From Flavobacterium granuli (GTDB lineage: Bacteria; Bacteroidota; Bacteroidia; Flavobacteriales; Flavobacteriaceae), in NCBI RefSeq assembly GCF_900129705.1, contig NZ_FQWO01000007.1, positions 62,001 through 126,000 on the forward strand: a stretch of 64,000 nt of DNA, written 5' to 3'. Positions 1 to 7,773 of the stretch are shown in pieces. The first letter of the stretch is position 1. Every line of letters begins with the position of its first letter. The position numbers and the translations under genes were made by a program. The notes below the pieces were generated by a model, which had not been told where the DNA came from, ran no database searches, and saw nothing but the letters and a program-made list of their open reading frames with translations.

Positions 1-2
1 AA

Positions 3-608
3 AGTCTCTACTCAAACATGCATGTGGCAAAATTCACAGATATAAAAGACAGAATCAATTTTGAAATAAGCTTTGATGATTTCAACAATAGATTTGGTAA
101 GTGTTTTGAAGTTGCATTTGTGGCAGGCTCGTTGCCTCAAAGAAATTTACCAGTGTTGCTTCCTGATAATTTGGAGGAGCAGATATTTATTAAACAGCTT
201 ATAGATATAGGAGAAGTTGACTCAGGTTCAATATATATAAGAGATTATACAACTCAAATGCTCAAATTTCTTAACGATTTTACATATTGGTCAGAAGAGA
301 GTTTTTTACTTCCAATGGATATTGAAAGTTTCAAGCAGAATAGTATTCAAATGTGGTTGAATGAATTTAAAGTAAAATATAGAAATATTGAAAGAAAAAT
401 AAAATCAGGAGAAAAACCGAGTGACTTAGAAGAGGATGTTAAAAGCATGGGGTTAGAAATTATAGATTATGTTAAGAGACAAAATTTAACGATACAAGGT
501 TTTACACCATTGGGGCTTGAATCAAGCAATGGACATTATTACGTGTTATCTGATAATCTGGAAATAGGCTGGCACTTTGACTGGAAAGAAAAATACAAGA
601 AATTATGA
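3..608 (+). CDS. ABC-3C system effector, C-terminal part (5'-truncated by window)
   Basis: The reading frame is open from the window edge. The first ATG (position 18) has no stop before it, so the visible 196 to 201 residues are probably the C-terminal part of a longer protein. The segment VAGSLPQRNLPVL and the end IGWHFDW resemble the C-terminal domains of effector proteins in ABC three-component (ABC-3C) conflict systems, in which an N-terminal toxin or nuclease domain precedes a shared C-terminal domain. The stop overlaps the next start (ATGA), which implies translational coupling with a small middle component and a DUF3732 ATPase. The effector domain itself lies outside the window, so its activity cannot be named. 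The family assignment is by recall of sequence pattern and by context. Confidence 0.6.
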   Translation, partial: SLYSNMHVAKFTDIKDRINFEISFDDFNNRFGKCFEVAFVAGSLPQRNLPVLLPDNLEEQIFIKQLIDIGEVDSGSIYIRDYTTQMLKFLNDFTYWSEESFLLPMDIESFKQNSIQMWLNEFKVKYRNIERKIKSGEKPSDLEEDVKSMGLEIIDYVKRQNLTIQGFTPLGLESSNGHYYVLSDNLEIGWHFDWKEKYKKL

Positions 609-1063
609 AGGAAGTTTACTACGTTTATAATAATGAAGCTATAGCCAGCTGTGTGTTTTTGTCAATCTTAGATAAAATTGAAAGTATTGATATCGCTCGA
701 AGCTGTTTAATTTTACCTTTTTTATTAGATGATAAAACTGTCAGTTTTATAAAAAAAAATAATAGTTCAGAAAGCAATTTGGAACACCTCGTTAATATTA
801 ACCAAAGATTGTTTGCTTCATTCAATAAAAGATATTTATCATTATTGCCTGTATCAATTAACTCGTTAATAATTTTAAAAAAAGGAGAACAATTGTATGT
901 CAATGACAATATAATAAGAAAAAGTAATACTAAAATTAATATTGATGTTGAAGAATTAGGTGATCGATTTTCAAAATTACGGGAGGTTATTCCAGTTTTT
1001 TTATCACTTATTGAAAATTATTCCACTAATCAACTTTACAGAATACTAAAGGTCCAATTATGA
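605..1063 (+). CDS. ABC-3C system middle component
   Basis: This 152-residue protein has no catalytic motif. It starts inside the stop codon of the upstream effector (ATGA) and ends inside the start codon of the DUF3732 ATPase (another ATGA). Small alpha-helical proteins in this position, between effector and ATPase, are the middle components of ABC-3C systems. The N-terminus, with NNEAIASCVFLSILDKI followed by a hydrophobic stretch SCLILPFLL, fits the pattern of that group. It probably bridges effector and ATPase in the cytoplasm. The assignment rests mainly on gene order and size. Confidence 0.6.
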   Translation: MKEVYYVYNNEAIASCVFLSILDKIESIDIARSCLILPFLLDDKTVSFIKKNNSSESNLEHLVNINQRLFASFNKRYLSLLPVSINSLIILKKGEQLYVNDNIIRKSNTKINIDVEELGDRFSKLREVIPVFLSLIENYSTNQLYRILKVQL

Positions 1064-2928
1064 AATTCACTCTCCACGAAATAAAATTATGGTTTAAAAA
1101 TGATTTTTCTGAATCAAAAAGTTATGAATTCCTTCCTAACAAGGTCAATGTAATTACTGGAAATGCTACTACAGGTAAGTCAAGTTTTTGGAGCATTATA
1201 GACTATTGTCTCTTATCAGGAAAAGTAAACCTACCTAATACTATTTATGAAAAAGCTTTGTGGTTTGGTATACGATTTACAATAAATGACAAAGAAATTT
1301 CTATTATAAGAAAAGCTCCTGAGAAAGGGACTCCTGCATCTGATCTTATATTTAAAGAAGGGGGATTTCCGGATAATTTTGAAATTAAAACACCAATTGA
1401 AGAAGCAAAAACTTTTTTAGATAATGAATTTGGAATTACTGATGCTTTAAGATTTCCTTATGGCAATGAGTTTGGTAAATCGTCGCTTAATATTTCATAT
1501 AGACATTTTCTATTATTTAACGCTTTAACAGAAACTGTTATTGGTGCTCCTGAAACATACTTTGATACAATTTTCTTCGGTAAGGAAGAATATGAAAATG
1601 CACTTAGCCATATTTTTGATTTAGTGATAGGTGTAAATGATTTGGAAAATATAAAAGCACTTGAACGTCTTAAGGAAATTGAAAATGACTTAAAAAAAAT
1701 TCAAAGTCAAAATAAGAGTAATGAAACCAAAGAGAAAAACTTTGGTGTTAATGTAAATAGACTGCTGGATAAATGCAAAGAATACAATTTTGTTGAATTT
1801 GACTATTACAGTGAAACTACTGAAGAAGCTTTAGATACAATTCAGGAAGTAATTGAAAACACAAAGCAGAAAGCATCTAACTCTAACTTGTTTTTAGAAT
1901 TAGATATACTGAACAAAGATCGTAGTAGAATCCAAGGACAGATAAATGCTGTAACCCAGTACCAAAGGGAGTACGATCTATACAGAAGAAATTTAAATAA
2001 ATCAGCAGACAGCTTGCAGCCTATAGAATTTCTTAATAAAAATCTGTCTGACCAGCTGGTAAACTCTTATGAGACAAAACTTTTTCTCGATTCTCTACAA
2101 ATATCACTATATAATATCAAAAGTTCGCTTACAAAAAAAGTTACTGAACCTGTAAAAGTAGATGGTGATGTTAAGGAATTAAAAGATCAGTTAAAGTCTA
2201 TTAATGATAAAATTGAGGACTTAACTAAAATTCAAAAAAGCTATCTAGCAGAAGGTCAAAAATTTATTGTGTTAGGTGAAATAAAAAATGCGTACGAACA
2301 ATTGCTTAAGCGTGAAGTTGCTAAACCAATTGACGCGGTTAAACTCAATAGGCTAAGTGAAGAGAAAGATAGACTTTCTAAGGTACCAGGAGAAACTTCG
2401 CAGATAAAATATACTATGCGGACATTTTTAAACGAATGTATACAGCGTAATTTTGATCTTTTAAAATCCCTGCCTGCATATAAGGATAGTAAATTGGATT
2501 TCAATACCGAGAAAATGATTTTACAGCTTATTCCTAAAGGACAGCTGTTTCCTTTAGATAATGTTGGAAGTAAATCTAATTATATGTTTATGCACTTATG
2601 TGTTTATTTAGGACTGCATGAACACATGATTAATATACAACAGGATCACGTTCCTCAGTTTTTATTTATTGATCAGCCAAGTATTCCTTATTATGCTAGT
2701 GACAATCAGAAAGGGAATGATGATAAAACTAAGCTGCTTGACGCTTTCACATTACTAAACTCTTTTATTGAATATATAAATAAAACAAAAAAGCAGTCCT
2801 TCCAAATTTTCATGGTTGAGCATGCGTCTAAAGATTATTGGATTGAAAACAATTTATCATATTTTCATACAGTAGATGAATTTAATGATGGTAAGGGGCT
2901 AATTCCTCAAAATATTTACAACAATTAA
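1060..2928 (+). CDS. DUF3732 Rad50-like ABC ATPase of ABC-3C system
   Basis: This 622-residue SMC/Rad50-like ATPase has a Walker A at residues 34-42 (GNATTGKSS) close to the N-terminus. A long, charged, probably coiled-coil middle spans about residues 190-440. A Walker B lies near D538 in the sequence FLFIDQPSIPYY, and the IDQPS form is typical of DUF3732 proteins. The length fits the family. In ABC-3C systems this ATPase is thought to act as the sensor or power module that controls an effector. The gene overlaps the middle component by ATGA and is followed after 3 bases by a nucleoid-associated-protein homologue. The ATPase assignment is firm; a role in defence is inferred from family context. 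Confidence 0.85.
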   Translation: MKFTLHEIKLWFKNDFSESKSYEFLPNKVNVITGNATTGKSSFWSIIDYCLLSGKVNLPNTIYEKALWFGIRFTINDKEISIIRKAPEKGTPASDLIFKEGGFPDNFEIKTPIEEAKTFLDNEFGITDALRFPYGNEFGKSSLNISYRHFLLFNALTETVIGAPETYFDTIFFGKEEYENALSHIFDLVIGVNDLENIKALERLKEIENDLKKIQSQNKSNETKEKNFGVNVNRLLDKCKEYNFVEFDYYSETTEEALDTIQEVIENTKQKASNSNLFLELDILNKDRSRIQGQINAVTQYQREYDLYRRNLNKSADSLQPIEFLNKNLSDQLVNSYETKLFLDSLQISLYNIKSSLTKKVTEPVKVDGDVKELKDQLKSINDKIEDLTKIQKSYLAEGQKFIVLGEIKNAYEQLLKREVAKPIDAVKLNRLSEEKDRLSKVPGETSQIKYTMRTFLNECIQRNFDLLKSLPAYKDSKLDFNTEKMILQLIPKGQLFPLDNVGSKSNYMFMHLCVYLGLHEHMINIQQDHVPQFLFIDQPSIPYYASDNQKGNDDKTKLLDAFTLLNSFIEYINKTKKQSFQIFMVEHASKDYWIENNLSYFHTVDEFNDGKGLIPQNIYNN

Positions 2929-2931
2929 TTT

Positions 2932-3969
2932 ATGCACAATATATTACTGGGAAAAATAGACAAGCTAATCATCCATTATATTGGTAACAAAAACAGTGGT
3001 GATGGAGTAAGATTTGCAGAGGAATTGACAGATTTTAACAAAGTAGAAGACCGTTTAAGTCACCTGCTGGCTTCAAATTTCAAAGCGGAAGAATTATTTC
3101 ATTTTTATTTTGATCCAAATTTGGAACTTAATCCCATTTATCAGTTTGTAAGTTCTGTTTTTAGGAATGAACAATCATATATAGAAGAATCAAAAAATAT
3201 CGGAAGATATCTTTATGATAAAAGTACACACCCTAATATAAAAAGTGGAGAATTGTGTATAGTTTATATAAAAGGCTGTCAGCTGAACGAAGAGATCGTT
3301 GACTGTATTGTACTGTTCAAATCTGAAAACAAAGAAACAATCCTTAAGATTAACAACACAAATAAAGGGTTTGATTTGACAGATATTTCTGGTTTAAATA
3401 TTAATAAACTTGACAAAGGATGCTTGATTTTTAATACTGAAAGAGAAAGGGGTTTTGTTGTATCTATTATTGACAACACTAATAAAGGTTCTGAAGCTCA
3501 ATACTGGAAAGACGATTTCTTAAGTGTTCAGCCTAAAAAAGATGAATTCCATCAGACAAATCAATTTTTAGGCATTGCAAAACAATTTGTAACCAAACAA
3601 CTTTCTGATGACTTTGATTTAAGCAAAGCTGATAAGATAGATTTTTTGAATCGTTCGGTCGATTACTTTAAGAAGCACGAAACTTTTAATAAATCTGAAT
3701 TTGAAGAAGAAGTATTTGGAGATAATAATGTAATTGAATCTTTTAGAAAATTTGACAGTATCTATAGGAAAGATAATGAATTAGACTTAAAAGATAACTT
3801 TCAAATATCTTCGCAGGCTGTAAAAAAACAATCACGAGTATTTAAAAGTGTATTAAAACTCGATCGAAATTTTGATATTTATATTCACGGAAATAAAAAT
3901 TTAATAGAAAAAGGGGTTGAAAATGATGGTCGAAAATATTATAAAATCTATTTCGAAGAAGAAAAATAA
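2932..3969 (+). CDS. nucleoid-associated protein family (NdpA/YejK-like)
   Basis: This 345-residue protein begins with IDKLIIHYIGNK and contains a central block (GELCIVYIKGCQL, then DCIVLFKSENKETIL). Both are typical of the 37-kDa nucleoid-associated protein family (PF04245, E. coli YejK/NdpA). Members bind DNA, and stand-alone homologues recur in defence islands. It is separated from the ATPase by only 3 bases and from the TIGR02391 gene by 5, so it probably belongs to the same transcript. It may mark or sense DNA for the ABC-3C ATPase, but nothing in the sequence shows that directly. Confidence 0.75.
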   Translation: MHNILLGKIDKLIIHYIGNKNSGDGVRFAEELTDFNKVEDRLSHLLASNFKAEELFHFYFDPNLELNPIYQFVSSVFRNEQSYIEESKNIGRYLYDKSTHPNIKSGELCIVYIKGCQLNEEIVDCIVLFKSENKETILKINNTNKGFDLTDISGLNINKLDKGCLIFNTERERGFVVSIIDNTNKGSEAQYWKDDFLSVQPKKDEFHQTNQFLGIAKQFVTKQLSDDFDLSKADKIDFLNRSVDYFKKHETFNKSEFEEEVFGDNNVIESFRKFDSIYRKDNELDLKDNFQISSQAVKKQSRVFKSVLKLDRNFDIYIHGNKNLIEKGVENDGRKYYKIYFEEEK

Positions 3970-3974
3970 AACTA

Positions 3975-4775
3975 ATGGCAAGTAATAAACGGCAAATGTT
4001 CGCCCCTCATATTTTAGAGGGGTTGTGTAGAGCAATTGGTGATACCGAAAACGGTTTATCAGGAACAGAAATTGGTCAGATTCTATTAAACTCAAACATA
4101 CCTGATGTCGATCCACAAAATACTAAGTGGAAAAGATTGTATAGTGCATTTGCCGAATGGCAAAATAGACATCAGTGTTCAAATCATATTCTCAGGTTCA
4201 TTCAAGATGCCTTACAACCTGTTAGATATATTGGAAAGGAAGAAACCTTTCATAATAGAAGATTAGAAATTAATAAAAGATTATCTTTTATTGGGACAGA
4301 ACTTACTGAGAATGGAAAATACAAGGAAGTAGAAAAAGCTACGACGATTGCAGAAGCAGAGCAAAGAGCAAATCGTTTAAAGCATAAGTTGGAAAATCGA
4401 AACGTGCATACAGCAATATTTGAGTATTGTAAAGCTGAGCTCTTAGTAGAAAACTATTTTCATTCAGTTTTTGAGGCGACAAAGAGTATAGCTGATAGGT
4501 TACGGCAAATGACAGGTCTTTATGCTGATGGCAACGCTTTAGTGGAGACTTCCTTTTCAACTAGTAATCCGATGATTCGAATAAACTACTTAAGGAATGA
4601 TACTGATAGAAGCGAACATATTGGACTTTGCAATCTAATAAAAGGTATTTTCGGCTTAATAAGAAACCCAACAGCACATGAGCCTAAAATTAAGTTTGAG
4701 ATTACTGAAGATGAAGCTCTTGATATTCTAAACACAATATCATTCATTCATAAACGACTTGATAAAGTTATATGA
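3975..4775 (+). CDS. TIGR02391 (Ymh-like) family protein
   Basis: This 266-residue protein carries the hallmarks of the TIGR02391 family in order: an N-terminal winged-helix-like segment, SNHILRFIQDALQPVRY, a conserved ERxxxLN-like stretch with LSFIGTEL, the HSVFEATKSIADR segment, and GIFGLIRNPTAHEP near the C-terminus. The RNPxAH block resembles conserved RNxxxH motifs of HEPN-type proteins, which are often RNases, but catalysis is not proven here. Genes of this family are frequent in restriction and abortive-infection loci. It is the last gene of the five-gene + strand cassette. A hairpin just after its stop may end the transcript. Confidence 0.75.
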   Translation: MASNKRQMFAPHILEGLCRAIGDTENGLSGTEIGQILLNSNIPDVDPQNTKWKRLYSAFAEWQNRHQCSNHILRFIQDALQPVRYIGKEETFHNRRLEINKRLSFIGTELTENGKYKEVEKATTIAEAEQRANRLKHKLENRNVHTAIFEYCKAELLVENYFHSVFEATKSIADRLRQMTGLYADGNALVETSFSTSNPMIRINYLRNDTDRSEHIGLCNLIKGIFGLIRNPTAHEPKIKFEITEDEALDILNTISFIHKRLDKVI

Positions 4776-4781
4776 TATAGT

Positions 4782-4803
4782 GGAGAGTTCACACAAACTC
4801 CCC
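4782..4803. terminator. hairpin between convergent ABC-3C cassette and traD-like gene
   Basis: An imperfect 8-bp stem (GGAGAGTT paired with AACTCCCC, one mismatch) surrounds a 6-base loop. It starts 7 bases after the last + strand stop and overlaps the end of the convergent traD-like gene. There is no clear T tract on the + strand, so a terminator role is tentative. Confidence 0.35.
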
Positions 4804-5421
4804 AATATCAAAATCCTCAAAATCATTTTTCCGCAAAATGGAAGAACCAGGATTCGTTTCAGAAGAAAAGCTCCCGTCTAATAGCTCAGCTATTTTACGG
4901 GAAGCACATTCCATAGAATTTTCCAGTAAGGTGAATAATTCGGTTCCTTGTATTTTCTGAACTATAGCAATTGCTGTTTCCTTTTGAGATGGCTCCAATT
5001 TTTCTTTTTGCAGCAGCATCCCCACGGAGCTTAGTTCTTCAAAGGTAACCCCTTGGGCAAAACCGTTATCCCCACTAGATATTCCATACCTGTTCCATTC
5101 TTCTTCCTCTTTCTCCAAATCAGGCATATTTCCAAAAACTTCGTCCAGTTCATCCTGAGGAATTTGCATATCGACATCTTCTTCGTCGATTTCAACATCA
5201 AAATTATCTATTTCCTGTTCCTGCTCTCTAATTTGGCTTTCAGTGGCACTCTTTGGCACTGGAAGGCTTCTCATTGGTTTGGGCTGCCCCATAATATCGG
5301 ATAGTTTTGGATTGGGTTTTTCGTGCGTTGGTTTTTGCTCCTCCCCTTTCCTGATGACAATCTTATCCTCTAGAAGTAGTGCAATAACAAAAAGCAGGCA
5401 TATAACGATTACTGTTTCCAT
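4789..5421 (-). CDS. conjugal transfer protein, TraD-like
   Basis: This 210-residue protein is the third gene of the leftward traA-traB-traD operon. It has one N-terminal hydrophobic segment (residues about 3-17) followed by a basic stretch, so it is probably membrane-anchored. The middle is very acidic (residues about 73-112), and the C-terminal third has LLENSMECASRKIAELLDG. No catalytic motif is visible, and the name follows from position and size in CTnDOT-type elements. Its start lies 2 bases after the end of the DUF3408 gene. Downstream, where traE would be expected, an opposite-strand cassette ends 13 bases away, so the operon is interrupted or truncated. Confidence 0.6.
   Translation of the reverse strand: METVIVICLLFVIALLLEDKIVIRKGEEQKPTHEKPNPKLSDIMGQPKPMRSLPVPKSATESQIREQEQEIDNFDVEIDEEDVDMQIPQDELDEVFGNMPDLEKEEEEWNRYGISSGDNGFAQGVTFEELSSVGMLLQKEKLEPSQKETAIAIVQKIQGTELFTLLENSMECASRKIAELLDGSFSSETNPGSSILRKNDFEDFDIGEFV
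5244..5257 (+). promoter_or_regulatory. ICE motif copy 1 (TGGC-N4-TTTGGC), inside traD-like gene
   Basis: TGGCACTCTTTGGC lies within the traD-like coding region. It is nearly identical to the copy at 7024-7037, including flanking ACTG. Being intragenic, it may be coincidental or a duplicated site. It is listed because the same 14-bp pattern occurs three more times at promoters of this element. Confidence 0.35.
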
Positions 5422-5423
5422 AA

Positions 5424-5840
5424 TTATAAAATAGGTTTGTATTTATCGTTGAAACTTGTGGTAATCTGCTCACCAAACTCCTGAAAATGATATTCGAGAA
5501 GATTATCTAAGTAGGCATAAATGGTTATTTTATCTTCACCTATTACCTGTACTATACGGGACAGTTTCTCATGAAAGTCTGGTCGGATATATACTGTTTT
5601 GCCATCACGGGCATTGGTACTAGGCTTCTTAAAAAATATACTTTCGTAGTCCTGATCATTTGCTTTTTTGCCTTTATTCCGTTCCTTCGCTAAAGGTTTT
5701 TCCTGTAACGGTTTCATTGGAGCTTCGGGTTCTTCCGGCGGAAGTTGCAACCCTTCCTTTTTTACTCCATCTACCATTAAATTCATCATTAGCTCTTCGT
5801 TGATTTCAGGAATAGCTTTTTTCTTATTGTCTTTTTCCAT
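5424..5840 (-). CDS. conjugal transfer protein TraB-like (DUF3408)
   Basis: This 138-residue protein has a charged, proline-rich N-terminal half and a C-terminal half containing KTVYIRPDFHEKLSRIVQVIGEDKITIYAYLDNLLEYHFQEF (positions about 80-124). That block is the DUF3408 signature, a ribbon-helix-helix-like DNA-binding fold. In CTnDOT-type elements this gene follows the ParA-like traA. Here it starts 4 bases after traA ends and is followed 2 bases later by the traD-like gene, so the three are one operon. It probably binds DNA near the transfer origin or assists TraA; that role is inference. Confidence 0.75.
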   Translation of the reverse strand: MEKDNKKKAIPEINEELMMNLMVDGVKKEGLQLPPEEPEAPMKPLQEKPLAKERNKGKKANDQDYESIFFKKPSTNARDGKTVYIRPDFHEKLSRIVQVIGEDKITIYAYLDNLLEYHFQEFGEQITTSFNDKYKPIL

Positions 5841-5844
5841 ACTA

Positions 5845-6612
5845 TTATAATTGAACGATTCTTAAAAATTCCGTCATAAACTGGTCTAAGCGGCAAGCTT
5901 TCATCAAACGTTCATCGGGAGGCATTAAAGTTGAACGAAAAACGGTCTTGGCACCGGCTTCGCTCTCCTTGCGGAAACGTGTGCTGTTCATGATAAGGCA
6001 TTGCATCAGACTTAATCCCAACTCATCAATCAATTTATTATAAACCTCATACAAGGGCGAGCGTTCACGACCATCTACCTGATTCCAAAACAGGTTAATG
6101 GTTTCAATGGAGGTTTCTCCTTTTTTCATAATAACATCCTTCATCAGCTGGGTAAAAATGAGCGTACTTTCCATAACTACACGATCTGCTATGATAGGTG
6201 TGAAAATATGGTGCATCCCCGCCAGAGCTTTCAAAATACCGGGAGTGTTTACTGTACCCGGAAGATCAAAAAAGATAAAATCAACCGGAAAAGAAATGGA
6301 TTCTAAAAAATCATGCGCAGCTTCCAGTACACCTTCAGCTTTATGTTGAATGATTGGATAAGCTTTTTTGTTAATGGTTGTAAATTGTTTGAATGCCACC
6401 CTTTTTAAAAATTCATTTTCCATCACCATAGCCAAATCACGGGTCTTCATTTTCATTAAACTATGTTGTGGAAAATCGGCATCGAATACGGCTACATTGT
6501 AGCCCAAGCGATAATGTAGCGTACTGGCCACAAGTGCCGTAAAGGTGGTTTTGCCTACACCTCCCTTTTGGGAAGAAAAAGCAATGAATACTGTTTTGTG
6601 TTCTGTTTTCAT
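5845..6612 (-). CDS. ParA-family ATPase, TraA-like
   Basis: This 255-residue deviant-Walker ATPase has KGGVGKTT at residues 15-22, a D-A-D motif near residues 44-46 (AVFDADFPQHS) and FIFFDLPGT near residue 119, which are the three ParA/MinD nucleotide-binding elements. In CTnDOT-type conjugative elements a ParA-like protein opens the tra operon as traA. The start chosen is the ATG preceding KTEHKTVFIAFSSQKGG, which leaves a compact N-terminus normal for the family. About 720 bases separate it from divergent mobA, and that spacer holds hairpins and a recurring ICE motif. Confidence 0.85.
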   Translation of the reverse strand: MKTEHKTVFIAFSSQKGGVGKTTFTALVASTLHYRLGYNVAVFDADFPQHSLMKMKTRDLAMVMENEFLKRVAFKQFTTINKKAYPIIQHKAEGVLEAAHDFLESISFPVDFIFFDLPGTVNTPGILKALAGMHHIFTPIIADRVVMESTLIFTQLMKDVIMKKGETSIETINLFWNQVDGRERSPLYEVYNKLIDELGLSLMQCLIMNSTRFRKESEAGAKTVFRSTLMPPDERLMKACRLDQFMTEFLRIVQL

Positions 6613-7142
6613 TTTTAACTGTATTTAATTATTTACTTATATCGTTGCGTTGGTAGATACTTATCTGCTATTGCCTATACGTATGCAGTTTTGTAGAAAG
6701 CTATGTGGTCATTTAAACAGGTATTGCTCTGCTTGAATACTAACATATGTACCTCTATTTTTAGGCACCTATACATATAGGTTTGTATCATCAGACCTAG
6801 TTATATGCAAACCCAAGTCTGTAAATATGCACATATACAACTATATGATTTCATATCCTCAACTGCATCTATCCACATCCGTACGCTTGTACATACACAA
6901 GTGACTACATACATAATTAAGGAACTACATACCAACATAGTTATCTGTTTACATCCGCTTGCAGGTACAAAGAAATGCAGATATATACGTCCTTATTCTA
7001 AGGTGGAACGAATTGGCGTCCATTGGCACTATTTGGCACTGCAACACAGCTCAATGCTCTACTGAAGAGGAGTTTACTTTGTAAAGTGATTTTTATTAAC
7101 GGCCTTATGCAAAAATATTATGAAATATCAAGTAAGAAAGTG
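6613..7142. other. intergenic spacer upstream of traA, AT-rich with short palindromes
   Basis: There is no convincing gene on either strand. The spacer is rich in TATATG/CATATA-like words, including the short palindrome ACCTATACATATAGGT at 6768-6783. It probably contains the traA promoter and protein-binding sites. The + strand frame crossing it has no recognisable domain and low-complexity translation, so it is not called. Confidence 0.5.
7024..7037 (-). promoter_or_regulatory. ICE motif copy 2 (GCCAAA-N4-GCCA in traA sense)
   Basis: TGGCACTATTTGGC on the + strand reads GCCAAA-TAGT-GCCA in the sense of the divergent traA gene. The same 14-bp pattern occurs upstream of mobC (9776-9789) and of the DUF1896-helicase operon (17804-17817), in each case in the sense of the downstream gene. 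It is a candidate binding site for an ICE-encoded regulator. Confidence 0.5.
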
Positions 7143-7312
7143 AACGGCCCGAAGCCGTTTTTCCCTGCTTTATTTAATCCGTCCCGAAGGGCGGATTTTT
7201 GTGTTCACCAGAACACGGCAAGTTGTGTTTTGAGGCACTCGAAACTGAGTTCGTGCCTCAAAACAACTTGCCCTGCTGGGGGCTGAAAAGCCTTCCGAAG
7301 TCAGGCTTTTTG
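7143..7312. other. hairpin array upstream of mobA, candidate oriT region
   Basis: Several hairpins stand in tandem in a locally GC-rich stretch. They are CGGCCCGAAGCCG-like at 7144, AATCCGTCC-CGAA-GGGCGGATT at about 7176-7197, GTGTTC-ACCA-GAACAC at 7201-7216, a large stem of 20-22 bases pairing 7217-7238 with 7253-7272 around a 14-base loop, and AAAGCCTT/AGGCTTT at about 7288-7310. The array ends 24 bases before mobA. Relaxase origins in related elements lie just upstream of mobA/mobB, so an oriT is likely, but the nick site cannot be pinpointed by eye. Confidence 0.5.
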
Positions 7313-7335
7313 CTAAAGTTAAAAATGGATTAGTG

Positions 7336-7767
7336 ATGAACGAAAACAGTAACAGAAAACAGAATAAAGGCGGACGGACGCCCAAGAGCAATCCGAGTAT
7401 TCACCGCCACGTTTTTCGCCTTACGGACGAAGAAAACGCGAAATTATTATCGCTTTTTGAAGCATCGGGAATGGTCAATAAAGCAAAATTTATCATTTTC
7501 GTACTGTTTGGAAGAGAGATTAAAACGGTCAAAATAGACAAAGCTCTGTTGGATTTTTATATGAGGTTAACCTCTTTTCACAGTCAGTTCCGTTCCATTG
7601 GCGTTAATTATAATCAGGTCGTAAAGCTGTTGTACCGCAATTTTTCGGAGAAAAAAGCGGCAGCTTATCTCTACAAATTAGAAAAGCAGACAGCTGAAAT
7701 GGCAGTATTATGTCAAAAAATTATTCAGCTAACAGAAGATTTTGAAGCAAATCATTTGAAAAAATAG
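7336..7767 (+). CDS. mobA: mobilisation accessory protein MobA-like
   Basis: This 143-residue basic protein has the segment NKGGRTPKSNPSIHRHVFRLTDEENAKLLSLFEASG, typical of the relaxosome accessory proteins (MobA/BfmA-like, ribbon-helix-helix) of Bacteroidota conjugative elements. It should bind oriT and help the relaxase. The ATG at 7336 is chosen over a GTG one codon upstream. It lies 6 bases before the relaxase gene and directly downstream of a hairpin array that probably contains oriT. Confidence 0.75.
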   Translation: MNENSNRKQNKGGRTPKSNPSIHRHVFRLTDEENAKLLSLFEASGMVNKAKFIIFVLFGREIKTVKIDKALLDFYMRLTSFHSQFRSIGVNYNQVVKLLYRNFSEKKAAAYLYKLEKQTAEMAVLCQKIIQLTEDFEANHLKK

Positions 7768-7773
7768 TATTGA

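Noticed and set aside
6805..7065. + strand frame of 86 codons between traA and mobA
   Set aside because: No family features, unusual composition, and it overlaps probable regulatory repeats and an ICE motif.
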